Positions 1 through 10,081 of a stretch of 64,000 nt of DNA are shown here, piece by piece. The stretch comes from Chitinophagaceae bacterium (GTDB lineage Bacteria > Bacteroidota > Bacteroidia > Chitinophagales > Chitinophagaceae), in contig JANPZZ010000024.1 of NCBI GenBank assembly GCA_024707305.1, positions 62,001 through 126,000 of the forward strand. The letters run 5' to 3'. A program made the position numbers and the translations under genes. Under the pieces are notes generated by a model that did not search any database, had not been told where the DNA came from, and worked only from the letters and a program-made list of their open reading frames with translations. Numbering within the stretch: position 1 is the stretch's first letter; every line of letters begins with the position of its first letter.

Positions 1-1
1 G

Positions 2-103
2 GCGAAGATTGGAATTTTCGTGGCATCGATAATCGGAGGAATTTCAGGGTATCTTGTACTAAAACAATCACCCGATAAACGAGGAGGTTTGAAAGAGAGT
101 TAA
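2..103 (+). CDS. nhaA: Na+/H+ antiporter NhaA, C-terminal end only
   Basis: The window opens inside a gene; 33 codons remain before a TAA stop. The residues begin AKIGIFVASIIGGISGYLVL and finish in a short charged tail. This matches the last transmembrane helix of NhaA-type sodium/proton antiporters, where an AKIGI(L/F) start and a G-(F/Y)-L-x-L-K end are usual. NhaA exchanges external protons for internal sodium at the inner membrane. The call rests on about 21 recognisable residues, so it is likely but not certain. The rest of the gene lies upstream of the window. Confidence 0.7.
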   Translation, partial: AKIGIFVASIIGGISGYLVLKQSPDKRGGLKES

Positions 104-172
104 GAAGCAAGGTTGGTATCGTAACAATTCATTTCCGTTTACTTCCGGAACAATCAACTCATAAAAAAATGA

Positions 173-991
173 ATGCAGATGTCCAACTGGTCAAACGATA
201 CGCGAAGAAAGAAATTAAACATTATTATATTTCGATCAGACACGCCTGCGGGTCGGTTATTTGATCTGATATTGTTGTGGGCAATACTATTCAGCATTCT
301 CATTGTAATGCTGGAGAGTGTAACCAAAGCCCGACTTGCCTATTATACCGCTATTCGCAGTTTTGAATTGGTTTTTACTATTTTATTTACGATTGAATAT
401 GCGTTGCGGATTTACAGCAGCCGTCAGCCCTGGAAATATATTTTTAGTTTTTATGGATTTATCGATTTGATCGCATTCCTGCCTACTTACCTTAGTTTAT
501 TCATTTCGGGAGCGCAATACCTGGTGGTGGTACGCGCGTTGCGTCTGCTAAGGGTATTTCGAATTCTCAAGCTGACGCGGTTCCTAATGGAAGGAACCAT
601 CCTCCGGAATGCATTAAAAGCCAGTTTGTATAAAATCACGGTGTTCCTGTTAAGTGTGCTCACACTGGTAACGATAATTGGAACATTGATGTACATCATC
701 GAGGGTGATGAAAGTGGATTTACAAGTATCCCGGTTTCCATCTATTGGGCCATCGTAACACTCACTACTGTTGGCTATGGCGACATTGCACCGGTTACAG
801 CACCAGGCCAGACGCTGGCCAGTATGTTGATGATTATTGGTTATGGCATCATCGCTGTGCCAACCGGTATCGTTACAGTAGAAATGGCACGCGCTACGGA
901 AGAATCAAAAAAGAAATGCCACGCTTGCGGCGAAACCATTCCCACAAGCAAGTCCAAATACTGCTCTGCCTGCGGTACAAAGCTGGAATAA
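173..991 (+). CDS. Voltage-gated-type potassium channel with C-terminal zinc ribbon
   Basis: A 272-residue inner-membrane ion channel. Six hydrophobic segments can be read. The fourth (about residues 118-137) has arginines and lysine every third position (VRALRLLRVFRILKLTR), the classic S4 voltage sensor. The pore loop carries the K+ selectivity filter TTVGYGD at residues 198-204. After the last helix (about 213-238) a soluble tail holds two CxxC pairs (C249/C252 and C264/C267), a zinc-ribbon pattern. The first ATG is used; a second in-frame ATG two codons later is equally possible. It stands alone between NhaA and a secreted hydrolase. Channel identity is secure; the ribbon's role (gating or oligomerisation) is unknown. 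Confidence 0.93.
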   Translation: MQMSNWSNDTRRKKLNIIIFRSDTPAGRLFDLILLWAILFSILIVMLESVTKARLAYYTAIRSFELVFTILFTIEYALRIYSSRQPWKYIFSFYGFIDLIAFLPTYLSLFISGAQYLVVVRALRLLRVFRILKLTRFLMEGTILRNALKASLYKITVFLLSVLTLVTIIGTLMYIIEGDESGFTSIPVSIYWAIVTLTTVGYGDIAPVTAPGQTLASMLMIIGYGIIAVPTGIVTVEMARATEESKKKCHACGETIPTSKSKYCSACGTKLE

Positions 992-1021
992 CAAGGATTT
1001 TATATCCCGCGAAAAATATAT

Positions 1022-1050
1022 TTTGAATGTACGAATAGATTCGTATTTTG
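1022..1050 (+). promoter_or_regulatory. Bacteroidota-type promoter candidate
   Basis: TTTG at 1022-1025, an 18-base gap, then TATTTTG at 1044-1050. This fits the Bacteroidota sigma-ABfr consensus (TTTG, about 19 bases, TA-n-n-TTTG) with one base missing from the -7 box. It would start a transcript about 10 bases before the ATG at 1066. Confidence 0.4.
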
Positions 1051-1065
1051 GCTAAAACATTAGCC

Positions 1066-2412
1066 ATGATTAAAACCTTATTCACCCTCGCTCTTGCCAT
1101 TACATTCCAGCAAATTGCCTTTACACAATCCAGCAACTGGGCCCGGCTTGCTTCGGATTCAGACAGCGCTACGTTTGAAAAATTAATCGATCCCAAAGAA
1201 TATTCCATTTCAACGATGAATGTTGAAAAAATAAAAGAATGGCAGCATAACAGCAGTATAAGCGGCGACAGTTTATTCAGGTTGCTCAGTAACTGGAATA
1301 CATTCCCTGAAATAAAACAAACCGGTATTGTTATTAAACTATCTGCAGATATTGACAGCAATTATTCCGTTCCATTTTTTGTGTATGTACCCAAAAATTA
1401 CAATCCAAAACAGAAAACTGTTTTGCTGGTTTATTATAAAGGTGGTTGGCTGGCGCGAAGGGAGTTGCCGAACAATTTTTCAAAAGAGATTATTATTGAT
1501 AATCCTACCCTCGCTTACCTTGATGAATACAATGTAGTAGAAGTTTTTCCTGCATTAAAAAGTGACCTCGCTATTTATGGAAATTATGGATATCGCCATT
1601 TATCCGGCATGATAAAAGAAACAAAGAAGCGTTTTAATATTGATGATAATAAAGTTTTCCTGGCGGGTTATTCTGATGGTGGAAAGACGGTTTACAATGC
1701 CTCCTATCTGGCGCAAACAACCGTTGCATGTTTTTACCCGATTAACGGAGCGGTTGTATCGCCGCCATTTTTTCCCAACTGGTATAACAGGCCAATTTTC
1801 TCCATTGTTGCCAAACGTGATGAACTGACCGATCCGCGCAGTATCCGTTCCAAAGCCAAACATGCCGTTGACCGGGGAGCAAACTGGATTTACAGGGAGT
1901 TGGATAAAACACATTACTATAAACCCTACGCCCATGAAATATTACCGGCGCTGTTTCAACATATGATGCAAACGAATCGAAATCCGTTTCCAACACGCAT
2001 TGTGTATGATCGATCATTTAATGATGTCAGGGATTTTCCCGGTGTTGATTGGTTGCAAATGGAAGTGAATACAAAGAAAGCGCCATCGCCGAATCATTTT
2101 ACAGATTCGATTCAAACATTTGCAGGAGATGGTGAAGAGAGAAATTATCGGTATGGCGAAAATGTTGGACAGGTTCGTGCCGTCTTTTTCGATAATGTAT
2201 TTACGGTTACAACTTCACAAGTAGACAAACTCATCCTTTACATTTCACCCTTAATGGTAAATATGAATTTGCCGGTGAAGATTATTTTAAATGGGAAAGA
2301 AGTTTTTAATAATAAGGTGGAGTATTCAAAAGAGTTTATGACCGAAAAATTCCTCAACGATTTCGACCGGGGTCAGGTGTTTGTGAATCAAATTGTGATC
2401 GATGTACCATGA
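1066..2412 (+). CDS. Secreted alpha/beta-hydrolase (esterase-like)
   Basis: A 448-residue exported protein. Starting at the ATG (rather than an upstream in-frame TTG at 1048) gives a clean signal peptide, MIKTLFTLALAITFQQIAFTQ. The middle reads like an alpha/beta hydrolase: a strand followed by AGYSDGG with the candidate nucleophile serine near residue 203 (GxSxGG), a candidate acid in the KRDELTDPRS region near 254, and a histidine-rich stretch (THYYKPYAHEI) shortly after. Similar pieces occur in PHB-depolymerase/feruloyl-esterase-like proteins. The C-terminal 150 residues look like an accessory beta domain and I do not recognise it. Substrate is unknown. No operon partner is evident. Confidence 0.75.
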   Translation: MIKTLFTLALAITFQQIAFTQSSNWARLASDSDSATFEKLIDPKEYSISTMNVEKIKEWQHNSSISGDSLFRLLSNWNTFPEIKQTGIVIKLSADIDSNYSVPFFVYVPKNYNPKQKTVLLVYYKGGWLARRELPNNFSKEIIIDNPTLAYLDEYNVVEVFPALKSDLAIYGNYGYRHLSGMIKETKKRFNIDDNKVFLAGYSDGGKTVYNASYLAQTTVACFYPINGAVVSPPFFPNWYNRPIFSIVAKRDELTDPRSIRSKAKHAVDRGANWIYRELDKTHYYKPYAHEILPALFQHMMQTNRNPFPTRIVYDRSFNDVRDFPGVDWLQMEVNTKKAPSPNHFTDSIQTFAGDGEERNYRYGENVGQVRAVFFDNVFTVTTSQVDKLILYISPLMVNMNLPVKIILNGKEVFNNKVEYSKEFMTEKFLNDFDRGQVFVNQIVIDVP

Positions 2413-2519
2413 TAATTTCGTGTACAAATATGGCAATTCGCTGAACAGGGATAGAAAATAATCTGACTACTTTGTTGGAGTAACAGGAGGCGAATTCCTG
2501 TTTCTTAATTGATTGCTAT

Positions 2520-4115
2520 ATGAGACGTTTATTTGTCTTCGCGTTGACTATGCTTCTATGCAACAGTCATTATGCCCAGGAGCTTGCGGACATTGCTATC
2601 GTTAACGCAAAAATCCTGGATGGCACTGGCAATCCCTGGTTTCGCGGTGATATCATCATTCATAATGGTAAGATCCGGGAAATTCTTCCGGTTGGGAAAG
2701 GTTCTGCAACCCGAATCATCGATGCAAAGGGATTAATCGTTACTCCGGGTTTTATTGATGTTCACACGCATTTTGATGGGAATGAGTTTAAGAATCCCGG
2801 CGCTGGAAATTATATCTACGATGGAGTTACTACTATTTTGGTTGGTAACTGTGGAAGCTCGCGCGTGAATATCAAAAATTACCTCACACAATTAGACAGT
2901 TTGCAGTTGGCGATAAATGTCGGCACATTAATGGGTCATAGCACCCTGCGCCGAAATGTTGTTGGAACTCATGCAAACCGCGCACCCACAGAGGCAGAAA
3001 TGGTAAAGATGGAGCAAATGCTGGAACGGGCAATGAGAGATGGTGCTTTTGGACTGTCGACCGGTCTGATTTATATACCGGGTACTTATGCAAAAACGGA
3101 TGAAGTCGTTCGACTTGCGAAAGTGAGTGCTTCATTTGATGGTGTGTATGCCACTCATATGCGCGACGAAGCGGATTCTGTGCTGGCTGCTATCCGTGAA
3201 GCAATACAAATTGGCAGAGAAAGTGGTGCGCGCGTTCAATTGTCACATTTAAAAGCTTCGGGTCACAACAATTGGGGAAAAGCGGAAAAGATTCTTGAGC
3301 TTATTTCAGACGCCCGCGCGGAAGGAATTGAAGTGGTTGTTGATTCACATCCATATATTGCAGGAAGTACACACCTCAGCACGCTTCTCCCTCCCGAATC
3401 ATTAACAGACGGGAAGGATTCTATTCTCGCTCGCCTACGTAATCCGAAGTCACGTGCTGCTCTAAAAAAGTATCTACTGGCTGATTTAAACAAAAAGAAA
3501 TTAAAAAATTTCGATTATGCCGTCGTTGCCTCTTTTGATCCGGAACCTGCAATGATTGGGAAAAGTATTGTAGAAATAAACAAACAAAGAGGGCGTAAGA
3601 GCAACGCTGAAAATGAAGCGGAAACAATTCTGGAGCTCATGGAAACAGGTGTTGTTAACAACAATAATTTTGGTGGAGAAATGATTTATTATACCATCAG
3701 TGAAGATGATCTTCAGACGATTCTGAAATATCCCCATAACATTTGTATTTCCGACGCAGGTATTCGGCTGCATGGTGGGAAGGAATTGCTTCACCCCAGG
3801 GCCTATGGCAGCAATGCGCGGGTGTTAGGTAGATATGTACGTGAACTGAAAATTATAACCCTGGAAGATGCGGTTAGACGAATGACCTCGCTACCAGCGC
3901 AACAATTTCAAATTGAAAACAAAGGACAATTAAGGCCTGGGTTTGATGCCGACGTATTGGTATTTGATCCTGATAAAATTACTGACAAAGCTACCTTCGA
4001 AAGCCCTTATCAATATTCGGAAGGTATACAATACGTGCTCGTAAATGGCAAGGTGGTACTGGACAACGGCGAACATACCGGGACCCGACCTGGAAAGACA
4101 ATTCGTAAAAAATGA
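2520..4115 (+). CDS. N-acyl-D-amino-acid deacylase family amidohydrolase (exported)
   Basis: A 531-residue amidohydrolase-superfamily enzyme that removes the acyl group from N-acyl-D-amino acids or related compounds using a metal centre. An N-terminal signal peptide (about residues 1-20, ending YAQE) indicates export. Diagnostic segments: GFIDVHTHFDG (first metal-binding HxH), ILVGNCG, THMRDE, VQLSHLKASG (bridging-lysine region), and near the C-terminus HPRAYGSNARVLGRYVRE, which is typical of D-aminoacylases. The final GFDADVLVFDPD returns to the small beta domain. The usual aspartate-glycine (SDG) motif reads SDAG here. It lies convergent with the AraC gene and may or may not belong to the adjoining PUL. 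Confidence 0.9.
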   Translation: MRRLFVFALTMLLCNSHYAQELADIAIVNAKILDGTGNPWFRGDIIIHNGKIREILPVGKGSATRIIDAKGLIVTPGFIDVHTHFDGNEFKNPGAGNYIYDGVTTILVGNCGSSRVNIKNYLTQLDSLQLAINVGTLMGHSTLRRNVVGTHANRAPTEAEMVKMEQMLERAMRDGAFGLSTGLIYIPGTYAKTDEVVRLAKVSASFDGVYATHMRDEADSVLAAIREAIQIGRESGARVQLSHLKASGHNNWGKAEKILELISDARAEGIEVVVDSHPYIAGSTHLSTLLPPESLTDGKDSILARLRNPKSRAALKKYLLADLNKKKLKNFDYAVVASFDPEPAMIGKSIVEINKQRGRKSNAENEAETILELMETGVVNNNNFGGEMIYYTISEDDLQTILKYPHNICISDAGIRLHGGKELLHPRAYGSNARVLGRYVRELKIITLEDAVRRMTSLPAQQFQIENKGQLRPGFDADVLVFDPDKITDKATFESPYQYSEGIQYVLVNGKVVLDNGEHTGTRPGKTIRKK

Positions 4116-4154
4116 CAAACAGGTAGAAAAAAGTGTGGATGCAGGCCTACGGTT

Positions 4155-5033
4155 TTAGTTCTTTTTCTCATTGCATTTGCGACGGAATTCATACGGAGTA
4201 TAACCGGTAATCTTTTTGAAATGCCGGAAAAAATTAGAACGGTTGTTGAACCCGCAATCGAAGCAGATGGTTTCGATGGGTGTTAGGTTATCATCCATCA
4301 ATAATTTGCGGGCATGGCTGATACGAAGTTCGATTAAAAAATCATGGTAGGTTTTTTTAGTCATCATTTTAAAGTAACGGCAAAATGACGTTATACTCAG
4401 GTTGGCTACCGCTGCAATGTCTTTCAGCGAAAGTTCGTTGCAGTAGTTTTCAAGTGTGTATTCATAAACCTTATTCAGGCGCTCATTTTCCTGGGTGTTA
4501 GACTGAAGTTCCAACTCGCCCGAAGAAATGGGTTCCATTTCTCCGCTTAGTGACAGGATTTCCAGCATTTTCAGTATGAGCACCATGCGGCTCAGTCCCT
4601 GTGCCTGCACTGATTTTTGCATGAGCGACAAAATTCTGCGTTTGGTATTCCCGGTTATTTCCAAACCAGCCTTTGCTCTTTCATATAAGGATAGTATCTG
4701 TTCTGATTCGTGGAGTTCGAAAAAGTCTTTGCCCATAAAATTGGGCAGAAAATGAACCACGATCGCTTCGGCAGTTATCAGATGGTTGCCTTCGAAATAT
4801 TTATCGCTGCAGCGCCACATATGAGGCAGGTTTTCACCCAGCAATAAAAGCTCGCCGGCATAAAAATTACTGATATTATCGCCCACAAAGCGAACACCTT
4901 CGCCGCGAATTACGTAGTGCAATTCGATTTCGGGATGGTAATGCCAGATCGTTCCAAAGTTGGGAAGTGTATGCTGTCGCGCCAGGAAACTCTGCTCCGG
5001 ATTGCGTGGTACTTTGTGAAAATAGGCTTTCAT
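4155..5033 (-). CDS. AraC-family transcriptional regulator (cupin sensor)
   Basis: About 292 residues from the ATG at 5033 (MKAYFHKVPR...); ATGs at 5063 and 5210 are alternatives, but this one gives the usual family length. The N-terminal half is a cupin ligand-binding domain (HYHPEIELHYVIRGEG, LLLGENLPHMW). The C-terminal 100 residues hold two helix-turn-helix motifs typical of AraC (LSLKDIAAVANLSITSFCRYFK and IETICFDCGFNNRSNFFRHF-K, ending TGYTPYEFRR). It is transcribed divergently from SusC at 5409, so it is the natural candidate to activate that PUL in response to a sugar ligand (inference). Confidence 0.93.
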   Translation of the reverse strand: MKAYFHKVPRNPEQSFLARQHTLPNFGTIWHYHPEIELHYVIRGEGVRFVGDNISNFYAGELLLLGENLPHMWRCSDKYFEGNHLITAEAIVVHFLPNFMGKDFFELHESEQILSLYERAKAGLEITGNTKRRILSLMQKSVQAQGLSRMVLILKMLEILSLSGEMEPISSGELELQSNTQENERLNKVYEYTLENYCNELSLKDIAAVANLSITSFCRYFKMMTKKTYHDFLIELRISHARKLLMDDNLTPIETICFDCGFNNRSNFFRHFKKITGYTPYEFRRKCNEKKN

Positions 5034-5063
5034 ACTTGTTGCAATATTATATAGTATCTCCAT

Positions 5064-5408
5064 AAATGTATAGGATTTAACTATAATAATCAGCGTCATT
5101 TTGAATTTTTTTGACAACTTTCGCCTATATGGGCGATGTGATATTTCTATGCATTGTCTATAATCGGAGGGCTTTCCGCTTCTTAGTTCCCGCGTAAATC
5201 GCTCATACAAAGCGCAAACCGCGCAAAGCGTGGCTCAGGCAGTATAAATCCAGGCCAATTCAATTATACCAGAGGCGATTGTTTGTATATTTTCGCCCCC
5301 AATCAATTAATGATAAGATTGTGTACAGAACGGGTAATTAAGTGAATCTATTTACTAAAAGCAGATTATAATTTTATCCGGTATTTTTTATCACTAACAT
5401 TTTTGCTT
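5064..5408. promoter_or_regulatory. Divergent control region between AraC and SusC
   Basis: This spacer should hold the promoters of both genes. GCGCAAA is repeated at 5212-5218 and 5221-5227, nine bases apart, a possible regulator half-site pair. TATTTTCG at 5288-5295 is a -7-like box and the same octamer occurs upstream of the second SusC (48419-48426), but no TTTG box stands at the expected distance. Site assignments are tentative. Confidence 0.3.
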
Positions 5409-8390
5409 ATGAAACGGATTGCTGCCAGAAAAATCTGGAGAGGATTGCTTTCACTCTTCTTCTTATGTATTACATACAGCCTGTTTTCCCAGGATGGGAC
5501 TACAAGGACTGGTAAAGTAACCGACATTAACGGACCGGTAGCCGGCGTGTCGGTAACCATTAAGTCAACACAACGGGGTACCACTACCAACGCTGAAGGT
5601 AGATTCAGTATCCAGGCGAAAAATGGTGAAACGCTTGTTTTCACCGGCGCTGAAATCGAAACACGCGAAATTCCTGTTACAGATGCGCTCTCTTACGATG
5701 TAACGGTAACTCCCAAAACCACCGAACAGGACCAGGTAATTGTGGTTGGTTATGGTACGCGATCGAAGCGGAACATTACCGGCGCTATCTCCCGCGTGGA
5801 TATGAGGGCTACAGAAAATGCGCCCAATACCAACGTTACACAAGCGTTGCGTGGTCGGGTTGCCGGCGTGCAGTTTACGGATAATGGCAGACCCGGACAA
5901 AATGGGTCGATCCTCATTCGCGGACAGCGTTCTATTAGTGCTGCCAACAATCCACTGATCGTCTTAGACGGAATTTTCTTCAATGGAAGTTTTGTAGATA
6001 TCAACCCCAATGATATCGAATCGATGGAGATTTTGAAAGATGCCAGTGCAGCTGCGATTTATGGTTCGCGTGCGGCAAACGGTGTTATTCTCATTACTTC
6101 TAAAAAAGGAAAAACGGAGAAACCCACCATTCGGGTGAATTCATTCTACGGCACTTCAGACTGGGCAAACAAACTGGATCTGATGTCGCCTGAGCGTTAT
6201 ATCCAAAAGTCGATGGCGATTCGTGATGCCCTTGGCATTGCATATGACCCCAATGATCCGGCAACATATCTGACACTTACAGAGCTGGAGAATTACAATG
6301 CAGGCAAAACGATCGACGCATACGATCTTGTTTCACAAAATGGACAGATTTTTTCAACGGATGTAAGCGTTTCTGGAAGAACTGACAAGGTTAATTATTT
6401 CGTTTCAGGTTCTCATACCAACGAAAAGGGCCTTGTTTTAAACGACAACCTGAAACGTGCTGCTTTCAGAACAAATCTTGATTTAAAGATTGCCCCCTGG
6501 CTGACTGTTGGTACGAATGCAATGTATTCAGAGAATAAACAAAAAGGAGTGCCCGCTGAAGTTTCGCGTGCCCTTCGTCAAAGCCCTTATGGCACATGGT
6601 TCCGTGAAGATGGTACGCCAACGCAGTTTACAGTACCTGAAGATGCGGGTGCATCACCCAACCCACTTCGCAATGCACACTTGCAGGAAGCAGAAAACGT
6701 AAGAAGCAACCTGTTTGCAAGTGCATATGCAATTGTAAAAATTCCTGGCATCGAAGGTTTGTCATATCGATTGAATCTTTCTTCCAATTACCGTTGGATC
6801 CGGGATTATCAATTGACTAAGCAGGATCCTTATCTGACAACAAATATTTCTGAAGCTTCAAAAAGAAACTGGCGAGCGGCAGATTGGGTAATTGAGAATA
6901 TCCTGGATTATAACAAGAAGTTTAGCAGAGATCATGCAATTGATGTTACGTTGATGTATGGTTCAAATGAATTCACAACCGAATCAACAACCGCACGTTC
7001 TGTACAACTCGTTTCCGACCTTTTAGGATGGAACAATCTGCAATCGGGCGCATTACTTACCAACGTTTCAAATGCAGACCGAATTTCAGGTGTTTCTTCT
7101 ATGGCAAGGATGAACTACCGTTTTAAAGACAGATACCTGTTAACACTGACCGCACGCAGGGATGGAAGTTCTGTATTTGCTGCGAATAACAAATTTGCAA
7201 CCTTCCCTTCTGCAGCCATTTCATGGATCGCTTCAGAAGAAAGTTTTGTAAAAAACCTGAACCTATTTGATATGCTGAAGATGCGCCTTTCGTATGGCGC
7301 CGTGGGCAACCAGGCAATTTCTCCCTACCAGTCGTTTAGCCTCGCCAGCACAGTATACTATGTTTTTGGTGATGGCGCTCCTTCATCTCTTGGCATCTAT
7401 CCTTCAAATATTTCAAATGCGAATCTTAAGTGGGAAACAACTTATACTGCCAATCTTGGTATCGACTTTTCAGTTTTGAAAGGCAGACTGGGCGGTGCAA
7501 TTGAACTCTACCATATGAAAACAGAAGACCTGTTGGTAGAAAGATCAATTCCCGGAATGACAGGTTATACTTCAGTTTGGACAAACCTCGGTAGGGTTGA
7601 CAACAAAGGCCTGGAGATCACATTAAATTCTGTGAACGTAAAAACGAAAAAGTTTGAATGGAGAACAGATGTTGTTTTCTCCACTAACAAAAACAAAATT
7701 GTGAGCCTTTATGGTGAAGACGCGGATGGTGATGGTAAAGAAGATGATGACATTGGCAACCGATGGTTTATTGGCAAACCTATTGACTCTTATTACGATT
7801 ATGTTTTGGATGGTATTTACCAGCAAGGTGAAACGATGCCCGCAGGCTTCCAGCCAGGTTTTGCCAAATTCCGTGACCTGAATCATGATGGTTTGCTGAA
7901 TGCTGCGAACGACAGGACGATTGTAGGACAGGCCCAACCCAAGTATCGTTGGGGCATAACGAACACATTTACTTATGCCGATTTTCAACTTTCTGTATTT
8001 ATTAATTCAATGCAAGGTTGGATTGGAGTTTTCAACGAAATGGATTACAATTTCGATAGCGTAGATCCCCAGAGGCCTTCGAATATGATTGATTCGGACT
8101 GGTGGACTCCTGAAAATCCGAACGCAAAACGTCCATCACTTCCTTACAAAAGGAGCATTCTGGGTCACAACTGGTATGTGAGCCGCGACTTTGTACGCAT
8201 TCAGGATGTATCGTTGGCTTACAGCCTGCCCAATCCATTGTTAACAAAATTCCGTCTATCAGGAATGAGCATTTATGCAAGTGCAAAAAACCTGGCAACA
8301 TTTACGAAATGGAAAGGCACAAACCCTGAAGCTATTTCCAGCTTCCCCATTTCACGCTCAATTGTAATAGGCGTACGTGCATCCTTTTAA
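5409..8390 (+). CDS. SusC/RagA-type TonB-dependent outer-membrane transporter
   Basis: About 993 residues from the ATG at 5409 (an in-frame TTG six bases earlier is less likely). Signal peptide ends near FSQDGT. A carboxypeptidase-regulatory-like beta-sandwich follows (about 33-105), then the TonB-box-like DQVIVVGYG, the plug domain (ITGAISRV..., ALRGRVAGVQF, ILIRGQRS, PLIVLDGIFF, DASAAAIYGSRAANGVILITSKKGK), and a long beta-barrel ending in an aromatic residue (GVRASF). SusC barrels form a lidded complex with SusD and import oligosaccharides using TonB energy. It heads an operon with SusD 24 bases downstream and sialidase-like enzymes after that. Confidence 0.97.
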   Translation: MKRIAARKIWRGLLSLFFLCITYSLFSQDGTTRTGKVTDINGPVAGVSVTIKSTQRGTTTNAEGRFSIQAKNGETLVFTGAEIETREIPVTDALSYDVTVTPKTTEQDQVIVVGYGTRSKRNITGAISRVDMRATENAPNTNVTQALRGRVAGVQFTDNGRPGQNGSILIRGQRSISAANNPLIVLDGIFFNGSFVDINPNDIESMEILKDASAAAIYGSRAANGVILITSKKGKTEKPTIRVNSFYGTSDWANKLDLMSPERYIQKSMAIRDALGIAYDPNDPATYLTLTELENYNAGKTIDAYDLVSQNGQIFSTDVSVSGRTDKVNYFVSGSHTNEKGLVLNDNLKRAAFRTNLDLKIAPWLTVGTNAMYSENKQKGVPAEVSRALRQSPYGTWFREDGTPTQFTVPEDAGASPNPLRNAHLQEAENVRSNLFASAYAIVKIPGIEGLSYRLNLSSNYRWIRDYQLTKQDPYLTTNISEASKRNWRAADWVIENILDYNKKFSRDHAIDVTLMYGSNEFTTESTTARSVQLVSDLLGWNNLQSGALLTNVSNADRISGVSSMARMNYRFKDRYLLTLTARRDGSSVFAANNKFATFPSAAISWIASEESFVKNLNLFDMLKMRLSYGAVGNQAISPYQSFSLASTVYYVFGDGAPSSLGIYPSNISNANLKWETTYTANLGIDFSVLKGRLGGAIELYHMKTEDLLVERSIPGMTGYTSVWTNLGRVDNKGLEITLNSVNVKTKKFEWRTDVVFSTNKNKIVSLYGEDADGDGKEDDDIGNRWFIGKPIDSYYDYVLDGIYQQGETMPAGFQPGFAKFRDLNHDGLLNAANDRTIVGQAQPKYRWGITNTFTYADFQLSVFINSMQGWIGVFNEMDYNFDSVDPQRPSNMIDSDWWTPENPNAKRPSLPYKRSILGHNWYVSRDFVRIQDVSLAYSLPNPLLTKFRLSGMSIYASAKNLATFTKWKGTNPEAISSFPISRSIVIGVRASF

Positions 8391-8414
8391 TCGTTCAAAT
8401 CAAAAAGAATCGTT

Positions 8415-10058
8415 ATGAAAAGATATAATAAACTGGCAGTTTTAGCGCTGGTAGTTAGCATGTTCAACGCATCATGCTCAAAAGACTTCCTGGATGAAGT
8501 TCCTCCGGCTAGTTTTAGTACCGTTGGCGTATTAACGTCTGAAGCCGGGTTTAATAATTATATGACGGCCCTGCATCAATCGGCGCGCGATGAAATGACA
8601 GCACGCGATGCTTCCACTTACTTTTATATTATGCAGAATGGGACCGATGTAGCTTCGTTTGGTAACGTGTCTGCAACCAGCAACAATTATCTCACATTGT
8701 TAACGCCAACGGCCAGTGCCGTTACGCAGGTGTGGGACTGGGCGTATAAAGAAATGTTGTTGCGTGCCAATACAATCATCGTTTATGCACAAAAGCCAGA
8801 GCTCAACGATATCTGGTCAAGTGAGAGTGCCAGAAACGCCATTATTGCTGAAGCAAAATTTTTCCGCGCATATACTTACAATATGCTGGCTAACTTATAT
8901 GGTGGTGTGCCTATTGTGGATACCATTTATCATTCACCCAAAAATGATTTTGTTCGTGCCACGCGTGAAGAAGTGCTTGACTTTGCAAGACAGGATCTTG
9001 AATATGCTTCGCAATGGTTGCCTGCAACTGTAGTGAAAGAGAAAGAAGGAAGGATTGTAAAAGCAGCAGCGGATCATTTACTGAGTGAAGTGTACATTTC
9101 ACTGAATCAGTTTGACAAAGCCATTACTGCTGCGAATAATGTTATCAATTCAGGTTTGTACCAATTGATGACTACCCGTTTCGGAAGCGAAAAAAACCTT
9201 CCCGGGGATGTATTCTCTGATCTATTCCGCGACGGTAATCAGAACCGTAGCTCAGGTAACCTCGAATCCATTTATGTATGGCAGTTTGAAGATATGACGC
9301 CAGGTGGCCAGGGGGCAAGCAATGGGAATAACCGTTTACGTAACTGGGGTCCATGGTATGAGCGATTGAGAGATCCAGCCGGCCAGTCGGGAATGGTTGT
9401 CGTTGACAGCCTCGGTCGCGGTACAGGCCAGGTACGCCCTACTCCCTATTTCCTTTATCAAATCTGGCAAAGTGACTGGGACAATGATATGCGCAATTCA
9501 CGCTTCAATATCAGAAGAGAGTTTCGTTTCACAAATCCCGCTTCTGCTTATTTCGGTCAGGTGGTAACGGGTCCTTACACTGCTGAGGTGGACACTATGC
9601 AAAACTTTTATCCGCAGATCAGAAAGATTGAAGGGAATATTGGAACCCTAACTAATACAGGTACTGCCTGGTCGGGTCGTACTTACCAGGACTTTATGGT
9701 GTTCCGTTTAGCGGAAACCTATTTATTAAGAGCGGAGGCACATTTCCGTAATGGAAGTCCTGATCTCGCTGCTTTAGATATCAACAAAGTGAGAGAAAGG
9801 GCAAACGCCACACCGATTACAGCTGCTGATGTAAGTATTGATTATATCCTGGATGAGCGTGCACGCGAACTGATAACCGAAGAGCCTCGCAGGAGAACGC
9901 TGGTGCGTATGGGCAAACTGGTTGAAAGAGCAAGAACTTATAGCATTCGCGCAGTAACCAGAACATCAATTGCAGAATTTCATCGTTGGTGGCCCATTCC
10001 GCAAACCGCAATCGACGCCAATACAGGCCGTGTACTGGAGCAAAACCCCGGATATTAA
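8415..10058 (+). CDS. SusD/RagB-family nutrient-binding lipoprotein
   Basis: 547 residues with a lipoprotein signal (MFNASC, lipid-modified cysteine about residue 21) followed by SKDFLDEVPP, a standard SusD start. TPR-like helices typical of the family are visible: NAIIAEAKFFRAYTYNMLANLYGGVPIV, and near the end FRLAETYLLRAEAHFRNG, AALDINKVRERANA and ILDERARELITEEPRRRTLVRMGKL. It ends NPGY. It would cap the neighbouring SusC barrel and bind the glycan at the cell surface. The partner gene lies 24 bases upstream. Confidence 0.97.
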   Translation: MKRYNKLAVLALVVSMFNASCSKDFLDEVPPASFSTVGVLTSEAGFNNYMTALHQSARDEMTARDASTYFYIMQNGTDVASFGNVSATSNNYLTLLTPTASAVTQVWDWAYKEMLLRANTIIVYAQKPELNDIWSSESARNAIIAEAKFFRAYTYNMLANLYGGVPIVDTIYHSPKNDFVRATREEVLDFARQDLEYASQWLPATVVKEKEGRIVKAAADHLLSEVYISLNQFDKAITAANNVINSGLYQLMTTRFGSEKNLPGDVFSDLFRDGNQNRSSGNLESIYVWQFEDMTPGGQGASNGNNRLRNWGPWYERLRDPAGQSGMVVVDSLGRGTGQVRPTPYFLYQIWQSDWDNDMRNSRFNIRREFRFTNPASAYFGQVVTGPYTAEVDTMQNFYPQIRKIEGNIGTLTNTGTAWSGRTYQDFMVFRLAETYLLRAEAHFRNGSPDLAALDINKVRERANATPITAADVSIDYILDERARELITEEPRRRTLVRMGKLVERARTYSIRAVTRTSIAEFHRWWPIPQTAIDANTGRVLEQNPGY

Positions 10059-10081
10059 TTCGAGAGCATACTTTTTATTTA

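Noticed and set aside
894..1361. 155-residue minus-strand ORF
   Set aside because: Overlaps the ends of two well-supported plus-strand genes and matches no family.
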